A stretch of 32,547 bases of DNA from Pseudobutyrivibrio sp. Lineage in GTDB: Bacteria > Bacillota > Clostridia > Lachnospirales > Lachnospiraceae. Positions 8,436 through 16,378 of the stretch are shown in pieces. Position 1 is the stretch's first letter. Each line of letters opens with the position of its first letter. A model generated the notes under the pieces. It did no database searches. It was not told where the DNA came from and worked only from the letters and a program-made list of their open reading frames with translations. The position numbers were made by a program, and so were the translations under genes. The stretch is from the NCBI RefSeq assembly GCF_017471675.1, contig NZ_JAFUSK010000057.1, positions 1-32,547 of the forward strand. The letters run 5' to 3'.

Positions 8436-10205
8436 CTAGATTGAAATATCTAAGCGTTCAAGACGCTGTAGTTGCTTTTTACCATCCACTAAGCTCTTTA
8501 AATCTGCCCCGTTTTTCTGTGCAATCTCCAGTGAATTCTTTTTTATTCTAAGCAATGTCTCCTTAAGAGCCTTGCTAAGATCCGTATTGTCTGTCAGCTC
8601 TCCAACTGTTGTGTTGAAAATAGCTGCCACAGTCTTACGCTCCTCCTCTTCCATAAACATATCTACGATTCGAGCTGTATCAACTGTTTTGTCTTGGCTA
8701 AGGCTGTCAAATACCTCAACCGCAACCTTTTTATATACCCCCTCTTCAAAATCCTGTGGGGATACATAATCCTTTATCTTAGGATAAATATCATTTTGTT
8801 CAACAAGCCATGTCAAAAGAAGTCTCTGGGACATCTTCATACCATCATCCTTAGGCTTTTGAGCTGTACTTCTATTTTCTCTTGCTGCTGTATTTGATTT
8901 AGCAGTGATTCCCGACTGGCCAAGCTCTATGATGTACTTGCCAAGTGCTGCCTTTGGAATATTAAACCTTGCTGCAACAGATTCCGTATAGTTTTCCCTT
9001 TCAAGCTGAGTAGGAAACTCTGTAACAATCATCCTTGCAACTTCCTTTTGAAAATCAGATTTCTTCTCAGGGTCGGTAAGGTCGTAATTCTTCTCTTTCA
9101 TCCTAACCTGATACATAAAGCTGTTTTCAGCATTTTGAATACGTTTTTCATATTCCTCGGCTCCTAGAGCCTTTATAAACTCATCAGGGTCCTTGTAAGG
9201 GGACATATTAATAATCCTGCAGGAAATGCCCGCATTCTTAAGAATAGGTATCGCCCTAAGGGCAGCTTTTTGCCCGGCACCATCTGAATCATAGCTAAGA
9301 TATACATCCTTAACATAACGTTTAAGCATACCTGCATGGCCTTCTGTAAGGGCTGTGCCAAGGGATGCTACTGCATTATCAAAGCCAGCCTGATGAAGGG
9401 ATATAACATCCATATAGCCTTCGCATAGTATAAACTGCTGTCGCCTTGTCTTTCTAGCAAAATACAAGCCAAAAAGTGTTTTGGATTTGTTGAATATTTC
9501 CGTCTCAGGTGAGTTCAAATATTTAGGCTCTCCATCTCCCATTACTCTTCCACCAAAGGCAACCACCTTGCCATTAGCATCGAATATAGGAAACATCGCC
9601 CTATTCCAAAACTTATCATGACCGCCACGCTTTTCATCAATGGTAACAAGACCACAGTCCTTTAGGATATTATCATCATATCCCTTGCCTCTAAGGTATT
9701 TGTACAAAGAATCAGAGTATTTGCTGGTACAGCCTAAGCCAAATTTATGAAGGGTATCAGCTGTAAGCTCACGCTTTGTAAAATATGCCATAGCCTGTTG
9801 CCCCTCAGGGGAACGAAGCATTTTGTAATAGTAGGCTGCCGCTTCCTTGTTAATTTCAAAAAGTCTAGTTCGCCTATCGGCACGCTGACGCTCCTGGGCT
9901 GTCATCTCCCTCTGCGGAAGTGTAACTCCACACTTAGGTGCCAAATCCTCAACCGCTTCCTTGAAGGTCATGTTCTCGTACGCCATCAGAAAGCTGAAAA
10001 CATTTCCTCCTGCGCCGCAGCCGAAGCAATAATACATTTGCTTTTGCGGGCTAACAGAAAATGAGCCCGTCTTCTCATTATGAAAGGGACAAAGTCCAAA
10101 ATATTGGCTGCCCTTTTTTTGTAAGTTAACATATTTTGAAATTACATCGACAATATCTGTTCTGGAGCGAACTTCTTCGATGATTTCATCAGAATAATAA
10201 GGCAT
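8436..10205 (-). CDS. dnaG: DNA primase
   Basis: This 589-residue enzyme synthesises RNA primers at the replication fork. An N-terminal CHC2 zinc ribbon has C39, H42, C60 and C63 (GLCPFHNEKT and YYCFGCGAGG). The RNA polymerase core follows. The Toprim part shows FILCEGYMDVISLHQAG and SYDSDGAGQKAALRA with the metal-binding acidic residues. The C-terminal helical part (about 450-589) should be the DnaB helicase-binding domain. The start ATG has GGGAG upstream. It lies between dgt (25 nt) and rpoD (12 nt), the classic macromolecular-synthesis operon order. Confidence 0.97.
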   Translation of the reverse strand: MPYYSDEIIEEVRSRTDIVDVISKYVNLQKKGSQYFGLCPFHNEKTGSFSVSPQKQMYYCFGCGAGGNVFSFLMAYENMTFKEAVEDLAPKCGVTLPQREMTAQERQRADRRTRLFEINKEAAAYYYKMLRSPEGQQAMAYFTKRELTADTLHKFGLGCTSKYSDSLYKYLRGKGYDDNILKDCGLVTIDEKRGGHDKFWNRAMFPIFDANGKVVAFGGRVMGDGEPKYLNSPETEIFNKSKTLFGLYFARKTRRQQFILCEGYMDVISLHQAGFDNAVASLGTALTEGHAGMLKRYVKDVYLSYDSDGAGQKAALRAIPILKNAGISCRIINMSPYKDPDEFIKALGAEEYEKRIQNAENSFMYQVRMKEKNYDLTDPEKKSDFQKEVARMIVTEFPTQLERENYTESVAARFNIPKAALGKYIIELGQSGITAKSNTAARENRSTAQKPKDDGMKMSQRLLLTWLVEQNDIYPKIKDYVSPQDFEEGVYKKVAVEVFDSLSQDKTVDTARIVDMFMEEEERKTVAAIFNTTVGELTDNTDLSKALKETLLRIKKNSLEIAQKNGADLKSLVDGKKQLQRLERLDISI

Positions 10206-10230
10206 TTATTCTCCCGAAAAAAAATAATTT

Positions 10231-11247
10231 TTAAAATCCATCTACTACCCACGCCTTAGGCATAAAGTATTCGTTGAATTTGGTAATACAATATTGGTCT
10301 GTCATACCTGAAATATAATCGCAAATAATACGTTCCTGGCTAGTGCCATCATCTTCCATTGCTCTATATCTATCAGGTAGCTCTTCAAAATGATAGGTGT
10401 AGTATTCGTAAAGCTCACGAATCATACGCTTAGCCTTTACTTCCTCTACCTTGGCAACAGAATCCTTGTAAACATTGGCAAACATAAATGCTCGTAAATC
10501 CGACATAGCCTCTTCGATTTCAGGTGACATCTTAATCACAGGGCTATCCTTGCTTTCGATGATAACATCATGAATAAGTGTGTCTAAGCGAACTGCTGAG
10601 GTCATACCAAGTGTCTTTCTGATTTCCATTGGTATATCTTCCTCAGTAAGAATGTGTGCCCTGATAGCATCATCAATATCGCTATTAACATAAGCTATCT
10701 TATCTGACAATCTAACAATCTGTCCCTCAGGTGTGGCTGGATGACCGCTGGTTTGGTGATTGCGGATGCCATCGCGAACCTCCCAGGTAAGGTTAAGACC
10801 CTGGCCGCCCTTTTCAAGCTTTTCCACAATACGCACACTCTGCTCAGAATGCACAAAGCCAGTAGAGCACATAGCGTTAAGCTGTGCCTCACCTGCATGA
10901 CCAAATGGTGTATGACCCAAGTCATGGCCTAGTGCAATAGCTTCAACCAAATCTTCATTAAGACGAAGAGCCTTAGCTATTGTTCTGGCATTCTGTGAAA
11001 CTTCAAGGGTATGAGATAATCTGGTTCTGTAATGATCACCCTGAGGTGTAAGAAAAACCTGTGTCTTATTCTTAAGACGACGAAACGCCTTGCTATGAAG
11101 GATCCTGTCTCTATCCCTTTGGAATAAAGGTCTGATATCACACTGTGGCTCATCCTTCTCTCTACCACGCGAATTAGTGCTCTGGGTAGCATAAGGACTA
11201 AGTGTCTCTCGTTCCATCTGCTCAATCATTTCTCTAATTGTGCCCAT
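10231..11247 (-). CDS. dgt: Deoxyguanosinetriphosphate triphosphohydrolase-like HD protein
   Basis: The protein has 338 residues. It begins with LFQRDRDRILHSKAFRRLKNKTQVF and continues with DHYRTRLSHTLEVSQ (H79) and ALGHDLGHTPFGHAGE (H108, D109). These are the metal-binding HD-domain residues of dNTP triphosphohydrolases. These enzymes split dNTPs into the nucleoside and tripolyphosphate, tuning pools for replication. The short form without insertions fits the dGTPase-like family of Gram-positives rather than E. coli Dgt (about 500 residues). It has an excellent AGGGAGG ribosome site. It is the first gene of the dgt-dnaG-rpoD-trmK run. Confidence 0.92.
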   Translation of the reverse strand: MGTIREMIEQMERETLSPYATQSTNSRGREKDEPQCDIRPLFQRDRDRILHSKAFRRLKNKTQVFLTPQGDHYRTRLSHTLEVSQNARTIAKALRLNEDLVEAIALGHDLGHTPFGHAGEAQLNAMCSTGFVHSEQSVRIVEKLEKGGQGLNLTWEVRDGIRNHQTSGHPATPEGQIVRLSDKIAYVNSDIDDAIRAHILTEEDIPMEIRKTLGMTSAVRLDTLIHDVIIESKDSPVIKMSPEIEEAMSDLRAFMFANVYKDSVAKVEEVKAKRMIRELYEYYTYHFEELPDRYRAMEDDGTSQERIICDYISGMTDQYCITKFNEYFMPKAWVVDGF

Positions 11248-11300
11248 TTTTGCCTCCCTTTATGCATTATAACGACACTCCTATAAAACATATTACATGG

Positions 11301-11322
11301 AAAAAAAGGATATCCTTTTTTT
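11301..11322. promoter_or_regulatory. Perfect 22-bp palindrome upstream of dgt
   Basis: The sequence is A7, then GGATATCC, then T7: a perfect dyad centred at 11311/11312, 54 nt upstream of the dgt start codon. As RNA it could form a 9-bp stem with an ATAT loop and run into U-rich sequence in either direction, so it could be a weak bidirectional terminator for the upstream tRNA. As DNA it could be an operator or cruciform. I see no convincing paired -35/-10 for dgt around it, although TATAAT occurs at 11266-11271, close to the ribosome site. Confidence 0.4.
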
Positions 11323-11371
11323 GAACAAAAAAAACTTTTCTTCGCTAGTTGCATATCTAATCTTGTGCACA

Positions 11372-11417
11372 ATAAAATGAAAAGACCAACACATCTGTGT
11401 TAGTCTTTTCATTTTAT
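11372..11417 (-). terminator. Long hairpin terminator after tRNA-Leu(AAG)
   Basis: Two 22-nt arms (11372-11393 and 11396-11417) are inverted repeats with one difference. In minus-strand RNA that position is a U-G wobble, so the stem is fully paired. In plus-strand RNA it is a C-A mismatch. The 3' arm is U-rich (CTTTTCATTTTATTG). This favours a terminator for minus-strand tRNA transcription. Confidence 0.8.
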
Positions 11418-11419
11418 CG

Positions 11420-11504
11420 TGCGGAAGATGGGACTTGAACCCACACGACTGCAATAGCCACAAGATCCTTAGTCTTGCTCGTCTGCCAGTTCCGACACTT
11501 CCGC
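11420..11504 (-). tRNA. tRNA-Leu, anticodon AAG
   Basis: The 85-nt minus-strand cloverleaf has acceptor GCGGAAG/CTTCCGC and discriminator A. The anticodon stem CAAGA/TCTTG has loop CTAAGGA, giving anticodon AAG (reads CUU and, if A34 becomes inosine, CUC and CUA). It has a class II variable arm and a T-arm with the normal TTCAAGT loop. CCA is not encoded. It is preceded by a strong promoter and followed by a hairpin. Confidence 0.96.
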
Positions 11505-11544
11505 ATGTCCTTCGCTAATTAATATCTCTCGCGACGACTCATTT

Positions 11545-11573
11545 ATAATAGCTCCCAAAGCCCATTTCGTCAA
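11545..11573 (-). promoter_or_regulatory. Promoter of tRNA-Leu(AAG)
   Basis: On the minus strand TTGACG (11573-11568), a 17-nt spacer and TATTAT (11550-11545) form a near-consensus sigma-70 promoter. Transcription should start near 11538, about 33 nt before the tRNA. The -35 overlaps a 9-bp imperfect inverted repeat (arms 11571-11579 and 11590-11598) that could end the upstream SGNH gene transcript. Confidence 0.75.
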
Positions 11574-11649
11574 CACTTTTTTGAAAATTAAAGTGTCGAA
11601 TTTTTAAACACCATATCTGAATATTCTGACACATCCCTTTTCATGTCCT

Positions 11650-12507
11650 TTATTCTACCCCATGTTCTAGTAAATACTGGTGCCATGGCTCGTAGCAGGC
11701 CCCCTTCAAATGTACACCATCTCCTGTGGTCTCAGCCCTAAGATTTCCATTTTCATCATCAACAGCTTCATTGATATCCAGATAAAAAACTGTACGATTA
11801 TCAGCCAGGCCTTTTATAGCTTCGTTTCTAATATTGATATTTGTATTGTTATATAGTTCATCAGTGTTGTTCTTTTCTTCTGACACATGCATAATGCTGT
11901 TAATAAAAATAGTTGCATCCGGCTGTAGATATTTTAGTCCCTCAATTACCTGAGCATATACCTTACGAAAGCGTTCCTCATCACCAGTTCCCAGTTCATT
12001 AATGCCAACCATAAGATAGATTTTTTTGAAGTGTTTTCCCTCTAGTGCTTTGGCGATAGACATTTCCGTACCATCTTCTGCCTCTATCCACTCCTTGTTT
12101 CTAATATCAAAAATGGTAAGAGATTTTTTAGCAAAGAATGTAGCCCTAGAATCTATTGCCGCACAGTACTGGGATAAACCAACCATTCTAGAATCGCCAA
12201 TAAATAAAGCATCATCAAAATATGAATCATCTACAGTTTTGAATTCTTTTATCTCTCTAGCTTCTTGTTGAGCCACTGTAACCGCTGAGGAAGCAGTTTT
12301 TTCCTCTTTATTTTCAGGTAAAGAAACCTTTGTCCATGGAAAAACCCCATCTGTCATAGCCTTAAAAGGCACTGCTTCCATGGGAACCTTTGCAAAATTA
12401 CTATAGTAATCCTTATAAACAGAATTCCTTAAGCAAAATGAAGTAATCGATATACCTATGGATGTAATTGTAATTAAACTAAGTAATAAAAAACCTTTTA
12501 CTTTCAT
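11650..12507 (-). CDS. Membrane-anchored SGNH/GDSL hydrolase, partner of the MBOAT protein
   Basis: The protein has 285 residues. An N-terminal hydrophobic helix (about 5-24) should act as uncleaved signal anchor, leaving the rest outside the membrane. SGNH features are FIGDSRMVG (catalytic Ser106), the Gly/Asn block VGINELGTG, and the C-terminal DGVHLKG (Asp263, His266). It starts 8 nt after the MBOAT stop codon with an AGGTGAT ribosome site. Family knowledge: MBOAT plus SGNH pairs move acyl, usually acetyl, groups across the membrane onto extracellular polysaccharides or peptidoglycan (AlgI/AlgJ/AlgX, PatA/PatB, DltB-type systems). The acceptor here is unknown. It could also be a de-acylase. 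Confidence 0.85.
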   Translation of the reverse strand: MKVKGFLLLSLITITSIGISITSFCLRNSVYKDYYSNFAKVPMEAVPFKAMTDGVFPWTKVSLPENKEEKTASSAVTVAQQEAREIKEFKTVDDSYFDDALFIGDSRMVGLSQYCAAIDSRATFFAKKSLTIFDIRNKEWIEAEDGTEMSIAKALEGKHFKKIYLMVGINELGTGDEERFRKVYAQVIEGLKYLQPDATIFINSIMHVSEEKNNTDELYNNTNINIRNEAIKGLADNRTVFYLDINEAVDDENGNLRAETTGDGVHLKGACYEPWHQYLLEHGVE

Positions 12508-12515
12508 AACATCAC

Positions 12516-13880
12516 CTAAAATCTAAGATACATAAATGGGTTGCCAGCCGAATTTGACAAGCTAAAAATACTAATAAAAAACATAACAAAAATACAAAGA
12601 ACAACTAATATATTATCCTTGTGCTTTTTATAAAATCCAGTTAAGGCAGGTATCGTAAATACGATACCAAGCAATAAATACAGCCAGTAATCTGACAAAT
12701 AGTAATATATATCATTTTTATTTACTGCAACCGAAACATCAATTACAGGAAACATTCTAAGCAAATATACACGTAAGCTCGACAGCGAATGTATTGCAAA
12801 AACCACCCATGTGATTGGAATAATAACAAGTACATTGATGTGGCCTATTATAGCTAAAAGCTTAGGGCTACGGCTAAGAACAAACTTTTCAAAAAGGATA
12901 ATGACACAAATAGACATAGCCCAAACAAAAAAGTTAGCTGTATAGCCGTGCCAAATTCCTGTAAGAAGCCAAACTATAAAAATATTAATAGCTGTGCGTC
13001 CCTTTCCTTTTCTGCTGCCACCTAAAGGAAAATACACGTAATCCTTAAACCACTCCCCCAGGGTGCTATGCCACCGTCTGTAAAATTCTGAAATAGATGA
13101 AGACAAATATGGCTGATTAAAGTTTCTGATAAATGGGAAGCCAAGCATCACACCAATTCCTGCTGCCATTAAAGAATATCCCCAAAAATCAAAATATAAA
13201 TTCAGGGAATAAGCATAAGCACCAAGCCATGCAAGTGGTGTGGAAATACTCTCATATCCAATAACCTTAATATCACTCCACAAAACAGCCAAATGGTCTG
13301 CTATGATTGCTTTCATAAATAGACCGCAAGCCATTAGCTTAAGCCCCTCTTCAATCTGAGTTAAGATTTTGAATAATCGCTCCTTCTTAGCCCCTTCTGC
13401 CTTAAGCCACATAGGATTATTCTCCACATAGCTGAATTTGGCAATAGGACCAGAGATAATCTGTGGAAACATAAGGAAATAATCCGTCGCTTTAATAAAG
13501 CTGACTTCTTCTATCTTGCCCCTATATAAATCCACCTGATATGAAATCATTTTGAAGATGTAGTAGCTTAGGCCAAGTGGAATGATTAAAGATAAACCTG
13601 CCAGCTTAGAAAACTTAAAAAGCCCGAGCACTGACACATTAAGCACCACAATAACAGCAAGTACAGCCTTAGAGGTAGTCCTTTTTATTAGCTTTGCGAA
13701 TAACAAATTAATAACTGTCATGACTACAAGCACTAAAATAAGCCTTGGCTCATTAAGATAATAAAAGCCAAGGCTGCCTAGCAACAAAGCCCACTTTCTA
13801 AGTGAAGCAGGCATAATATAATATATAATTAAAAAGATTGGTAGCAATCTAAAAATAAAATTCAAATCAGAAAAGGTCAT
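12516..13880 (-). CDS. MBOAT family O-acyltransferase (AlgI/DltB-like)
   Basis: The protein has 454 residues with about ten or more hydrophobic helices. The MBOAT core is seen as FYRRWHSTLGEWFKDYVY (His271), FPLGGSRKGKGR, and WLLTGIWHG with the invariant catalytic His311. Members accept an acyl group in the cytoplasm and hand it to an extracellular partner. The SGNH gene follows after 8 nt, so the two form one functional unit. AGGGAG precedes the ATG. An 87-nt gap separates it from the upstream carboxylesterase gene, and no clean promoter is visible there. Without DltA/DltC-type neighbours, O-acetylation of a surface polymer is more likely than D-alanylation, by inference. Confidence 0.93.
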   Translation of the reverse strand: MTFSDLNFIFRLLPIFLIIYYIMPASLRKWALLLGSLGFYYLNEPRLILVLVVMTVINLLFAKLIKRTTSKAVLAVIVVLNVSVLGLFKFSKLAGLSLIIPLGLSYYIFKMISYQVDLYRGKIEEVSFIKATDYFLMFPQIISGPIAKFSYVENNPMWLKAEGAKKERLFKILTQIEEGLKLMACGLFMKAIIADHLAVLWSDIKVIGYESISTPLAWLGAYAYSLNLYFDFWGYSLMAAGIGVMLGFPFIRNFNQPYLSSSISEFYRRWHSTLGEWFKDYVYFPLGGSRKGKGRTAINIFIVWLLTGIWHGYTANFFVWAMSICVIILFEKFVLSRSPKLLAIIGHINVLVIIPITWVVFAIHSLSSLRVYLLRMFPVIDVSVAVNKNDIYYYLSDYWLYLLLGIVFTIPALTGFYKKHKDNILVVLCIFVMFFISIFSLSNSAGNPFMYLRF

Positions 13881-13967
13881 CGGTATTCTCCCTAGTTATA
13901 AAATCCAATATCAGTATACAATAACCTTTTCCTTTTTTCTCTTAATATTTCTAAATATACTCAAATT

Positions 13968-15779
13968 TTATTTAATTGAGTTTTGATATTTATCAATAAC
14001 CTGATAAAGCTGATGGTTTGGATCATCTATCATCTTGATAGTTGTATCAAGCTGTAATAACTTATCCTGGCCTTCTGCACGCATCTGCCACTTAGGCAAT
14101 CCCGCTCCATTAGGGTCTCCTGTCTTGGCAAAATTAACCCAATACTGCTGCATTATATCAGAAAGCTTATAATCCTCGTCACTATAAAGCCCTGGATGAC
14201 GCCAGAGATTTCCATAAGCATAAGGCAATTCTCCCGCATGATAATTAGACAGCATATTATTTTCTTTAGTAAAATAATATTCATAGGCAGGCTTGCCCTG
14301 TTCAACCATATAGTTGTTCCATAAATAATGTGAATAACTAAACCATATAGCAGAATAAGCTTCGTTCAAAGCCCCTTTAGCATCTCCCAAAGCATCCACT
14401 ATGAAATGCTGGTCACGCTGAGGTGAATCTGCTGGCACAACATTTGCCATTTCTGAGGCATAATCTTCTAAATCCTCTGCCAAAAGCTCTTCATAGTTAT
14501 CAGCAGTTGCCTTAATGCCAAGATTAAATGCATCCGCTTCCTTAGCATTAAAGCCATTTAACAGTGCCTTTTCATGGTTTTTGCCCTTTTCATAAGTAAG
14601 ATAAGGCTGCTCTACTATGGCATAGCCATCTACTGTCATAGCTGACTGGTCGGTAGCTGTTTGCACAAGCTTTTCAGCTGGAATATCTCTTAACTCCTGT
14701 GACGAATTAACACCGAACTCTTCCCTAACTTTATCCCCCTGCACTGTAGCCTCATTATAGTCTCTAAATGTATGAAATGGCTTGTGCGCAAGGATTCCGC
14801 TTGATTCTGCAATAGCATAATTAAACATGCCTTCTGTAAGAGGCGATACACATATTGCATTCACACTTGAGGAACCTGCTGATTCCCCGGCAATGGTAAT
14901 CTGATTAGGGTCGCCTCCAAATGCAGCTATATTTTCCCTCACCCAGTTAAGGGCTGCTATCTGATCAAGTAAGCCATAGTTTCCAGTAGTTCCATTAGGT
15001 GATTCTTCCTTTAAGTCATCGGCAGTGTAATAGCCAAATACGCCCAAGCGATATGCAAAATTAACAACGATAACTCCTCTTTTTGCTAAATCCTCACCAC
15101 GATATTCTGTGTAAGATGACTGACCTGTAGTAAGACTGCCACCATGGATGTAAAAAATTACTGGAAGAGGTTCTTCTGCCGCATCCCCTGGTGCATACAC
15201 ATTAAGATACAAGCAATCCTCGCTCATAGGCTCTAAGTACTCATCACCAAACTTTACCTGATAATCATGCCACCCAAGGATATGTGAAAGGCTATTATAT
15301 AATGTGTTTCCTCTAGACTGCATTGCCATAGGGCCAAATGCATCGCAGGCCTTCACTCCCTCCCAGGCTTCCGGTGCCTGTGGCTCTTTGAATCTAAGCT
15401 CTCCCACAGGTGGCTTAGCATAAGGAATACCTGCATAAACTTTGGCAGAATGGTCAGCATTATATACACCTGTCAAATCCCCTTGTGTGACATGTACCAC
15501 CTCTGTCACATCAGGATTCTTGTTATCCACTGCTGGAACATTCTTGTATGGTGGGCTGGTCATAAGATAATTAATACAAAGAATTCCTATAAAGGCTCCC
15601 CAAATAATTAATTGGGTTCTAAGATTGAGCTGGCCTTTTTTAGTAAGACTGCTTCTTGTTAGGATTGCTGCCACTGCTGCAAGTACCCCAATAACCCATC
15701 CTAAAATAATATTTTTGGATAATTCTAGAATGATTAAATATAGGATTGTCAAAAGAATAATTAAACCTGTAAACAACAT
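13968..15779 (-). CDS. Membrane-anchored type-B carboxylesterase
   Basis: The protein has 603 residues from the ATG at 15779, chosen because AAAGGAG lies 5 nt upstream. A longer TTG start at 15806 would put that ribosome site inside the gene. Residues 1-75 contain three hydrophobic helices, an unusual N-terminus for this family, followed by a type-B carboxylesterase domain. That domain has AGIPYAKPPVGELRF, the signature EDCLYLNVYAP, oxyanion HGGSLTTG, nucleophile elbow GESAG (Ser300), an acidic residue in FNAKEADAF, and the catalytic His in NYHAGELPYAYG. Such enzymes cleave esters of varied acids. In a fibre degrader, acetyl or feruloyl side groups are plausible but unproven. It has its own promoter, divergent from a plus-strand RNA promoter. 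Confidence 0.92.
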   Translation of the reverse strand: MLFTGLIILLTILYLIILELSKNIILGWVIGVLAAVAAILTRSSLTKKGQLNLRTQLIIWGAFIGILCINYLMTSPPYKNVPAVDNKNPDVTEVVHVTQGDLTGVYNADHSAKVYAGIPYAKPPVGELRFKEPQAPEAWEGVKACDAFGPMAMQSRGNTLYNSLSHILGWHDYQVKFGDEYLEPMSEDCLYLNVYAPGDAAEEPLPVIFYIHGGSLTTGQSSYTEYRGEDLAKRGVIVVNFAYRLGVFGYYTADDLKEESPNGTTGNYGLLDQIAALNWVRENIAAFGGDPNQITIAGESAGSSSVNAICVSPLTEGMFNYAIAESSGILAHKPFHTFRDYNEATVQGDKVREEFGVNSSQELRDIPAEKLVQTATDQSAMTVDGYAIVEQPYLTYEKGKNHEKALLNGFNAKEADAFNLGIKATADNYEELLAEDLEDYASEMANVVPADSPQRDQHFIVDALGDAKGALNEAYSAIWFSYSHYLWNNYMVEQGKPAYEYYFTKENNMLSNYHAGELPYAYGNLWRHPGLYSDEDYKLSDIMQQYWVNFAKTGDPNGAGLPKWQMRAEGQDKLLQLDTTIKMIDDPNHQLYQVIDKYQNSIK

Positions 15780-15824
15780 AAAAGCTCCTTTATCAATTCT
15801 ACGCAATTAGATTTTATACAATTT

Positions 15825-15853
15825 ATTATAAATCCATTTCTAGCTTCAGGCAA
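15825..15853 (-). promoter_or_regulatory. Promoter of the carboxylesterase gene
   Basis: On the minus strand TTGCCT (15853-15848), 17 nt, then TATAAT (15830-15825). The predicted start near 15818 gives a leader of about 38 nt to the ATG at 15779. Its -35 lies 16 bp from the -35 of the divergent plus-strand promoter. Confidence 0.7.
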
Positions 15854-15869
15854 GGAAATTTATTTTTTC

Positions 15870-15898
15870 TTGAATGTATAGATTCAAATCTATATAAT
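15870..15898 (+). promoter_or_regulatory. Strong plus-strand promoter of the structured RNA
   Basis: TTGAAT (15870-15875), a spacer of exactly 17 nt, and consensus TATAAT (15893-15898). The start is predicted at about 15905. No protein frame follows. A multi-helix RNA does. Confidence 0.75.
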
Positions 15899-15904
15899 AT
15901 GCTT

Positions 15905-16140
15905 TGCCTGGTTGCATAAGTTTAGAAGGGACAGAATAATGATGTTGTTCGTAGAACTAGCCCAGTTAGCAGTGAATATTATTCGCTTGCTATATGAAAT
16001 CTGGCACAATCGTCGCGAAAGTGACTGCTAGTTAGTCTAGCCTTATAATGCAACAGAAGCTCTTCTGGAAGGGCAGTGTAGCCTGTAAGCTCAACCCGTT
16101 CAATTGAGACATTAAATCTTATGCCACCCACAGGCAAGGC
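15905..16140 (+). ncRNA. Putative structured non-coding RNA, about 235 nt
   Basis: No reading frame of note is present. Starting right at the predicted transcription start, GCCTG (15906-15910) pairs with CAGGC (16131-16135) and GCATAAG (15914-15920) with CTTATGC (16118-16124), closing the domain. Inside are AACTAGC/GCTAGTT (15955-15961/16027-16033), CCAG/CTGG (15962-15965/16001-16004), and an 11-bp bulged hairpin at 15967-15992. There are also a GAAA-tetraloop hairpin at 16012-16025, CAGAA/TTCTG at 16054-16067, and CTCAA/TTGAG at 16090-16108. GTTGCAT (15911-15917) can instead pair with ATGCAAC (16048-16054), a competing or pseudoknot helix. It lacks tmRNA, SRP, 6S and T-box signatures that I know. 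The raiA-motif RNA is a family of similar size and host range worth testing, but I cannot confirm it. The 3' end is uncertain, and the first clear terminator is at 16264-16290. Confidence 0.6.
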
Positions 16141-16168
16141 ACCACAAAAGAGAGTGGAGTTGTATTAT

Positions 16169-16196
16169 TTGACAATATTAAAAAAAGTGTTATTAT
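16169..16196 (+). promoter_or_regulatory. Putative second plus-strand promoter
   Basis: Consensus TTGACA (16169-16174), 16 nt, then TATTAT (16191-16196). The predicted start near 16203 lies just upstream of a short sequence that ends in a strong terminator. Confidence 0.55.
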
Positions 16197-16202
16197 GATT
16201 AT

Positions 16203-16290
16203 ACGAACAACAGAGGTCATTATTATGAACTTCTAATCGCAGCCTGAACAACTGCAACAATGTAGCACCCTTTTGGGTGCTTTTTGTTTG
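16203..16290 (+). ncRNA. Putative short terminated transcript of about 85 nt
   Basis: The unit lies between a TTGACA/TATTAT promoter and a classic terminator. Its only translatable element is AGAGG followed 8 nt later by ATG-AAC-TTC-TAA, a three-codon frame. That is too short to call a gene, but it could act like a leader peptide. GCAG/CTGC around 16239-16254 gives a small hairpin before the terminator. It could equally be the 3' part of a longer version of the RNA starting at 15905. No downstream protein gene exists on this strand. Confidence 0.4.
16264..16290 (+). terminator. Rho-independent terminator, plus strand
   Basis: AGCACCC, TTTT loop, GGGTGCT, then TTTTGTTTG. The U-tract follows only on the plus strand, since the minus strand continues TACATTG. 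This supports plus-strand transcription of the preceding RNA or RNAs. Confidence 0.88.
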
Positions 16291-16378
16291 TCAACACTTT
16301 TCATAGTGTAAATTCTCACAAAACATCTTATCGAACATTGAAATATCTGACAAAAATATTTTTAATCACCGAATTGAC

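Noticed and set aside
8047-8439. Serine-rich plus-strand frame of 130 codons
   Set aside because: It is the antisense of the Asp/Glu-rich start of rpoD. GAT/GAA codons read backwards give Ser and Phe. No ribosome site.
15780-15806. TTG start for the carboxylesterase
   Set aside because: The strong AAAGGAG site would then lie inside the gene. It is well placed for the ATG at 15779.
15905-16140. 6S RNA, tmRNA, SRP RNA or T-box leader
   Set aside because: There is no single long bubble-bearing rod, no tag frame or tRNA-like ends, no SRP GGAAG/GNAR apical motif, and no T-box AGGGTGG element. A raiA-type RNA remains untested.
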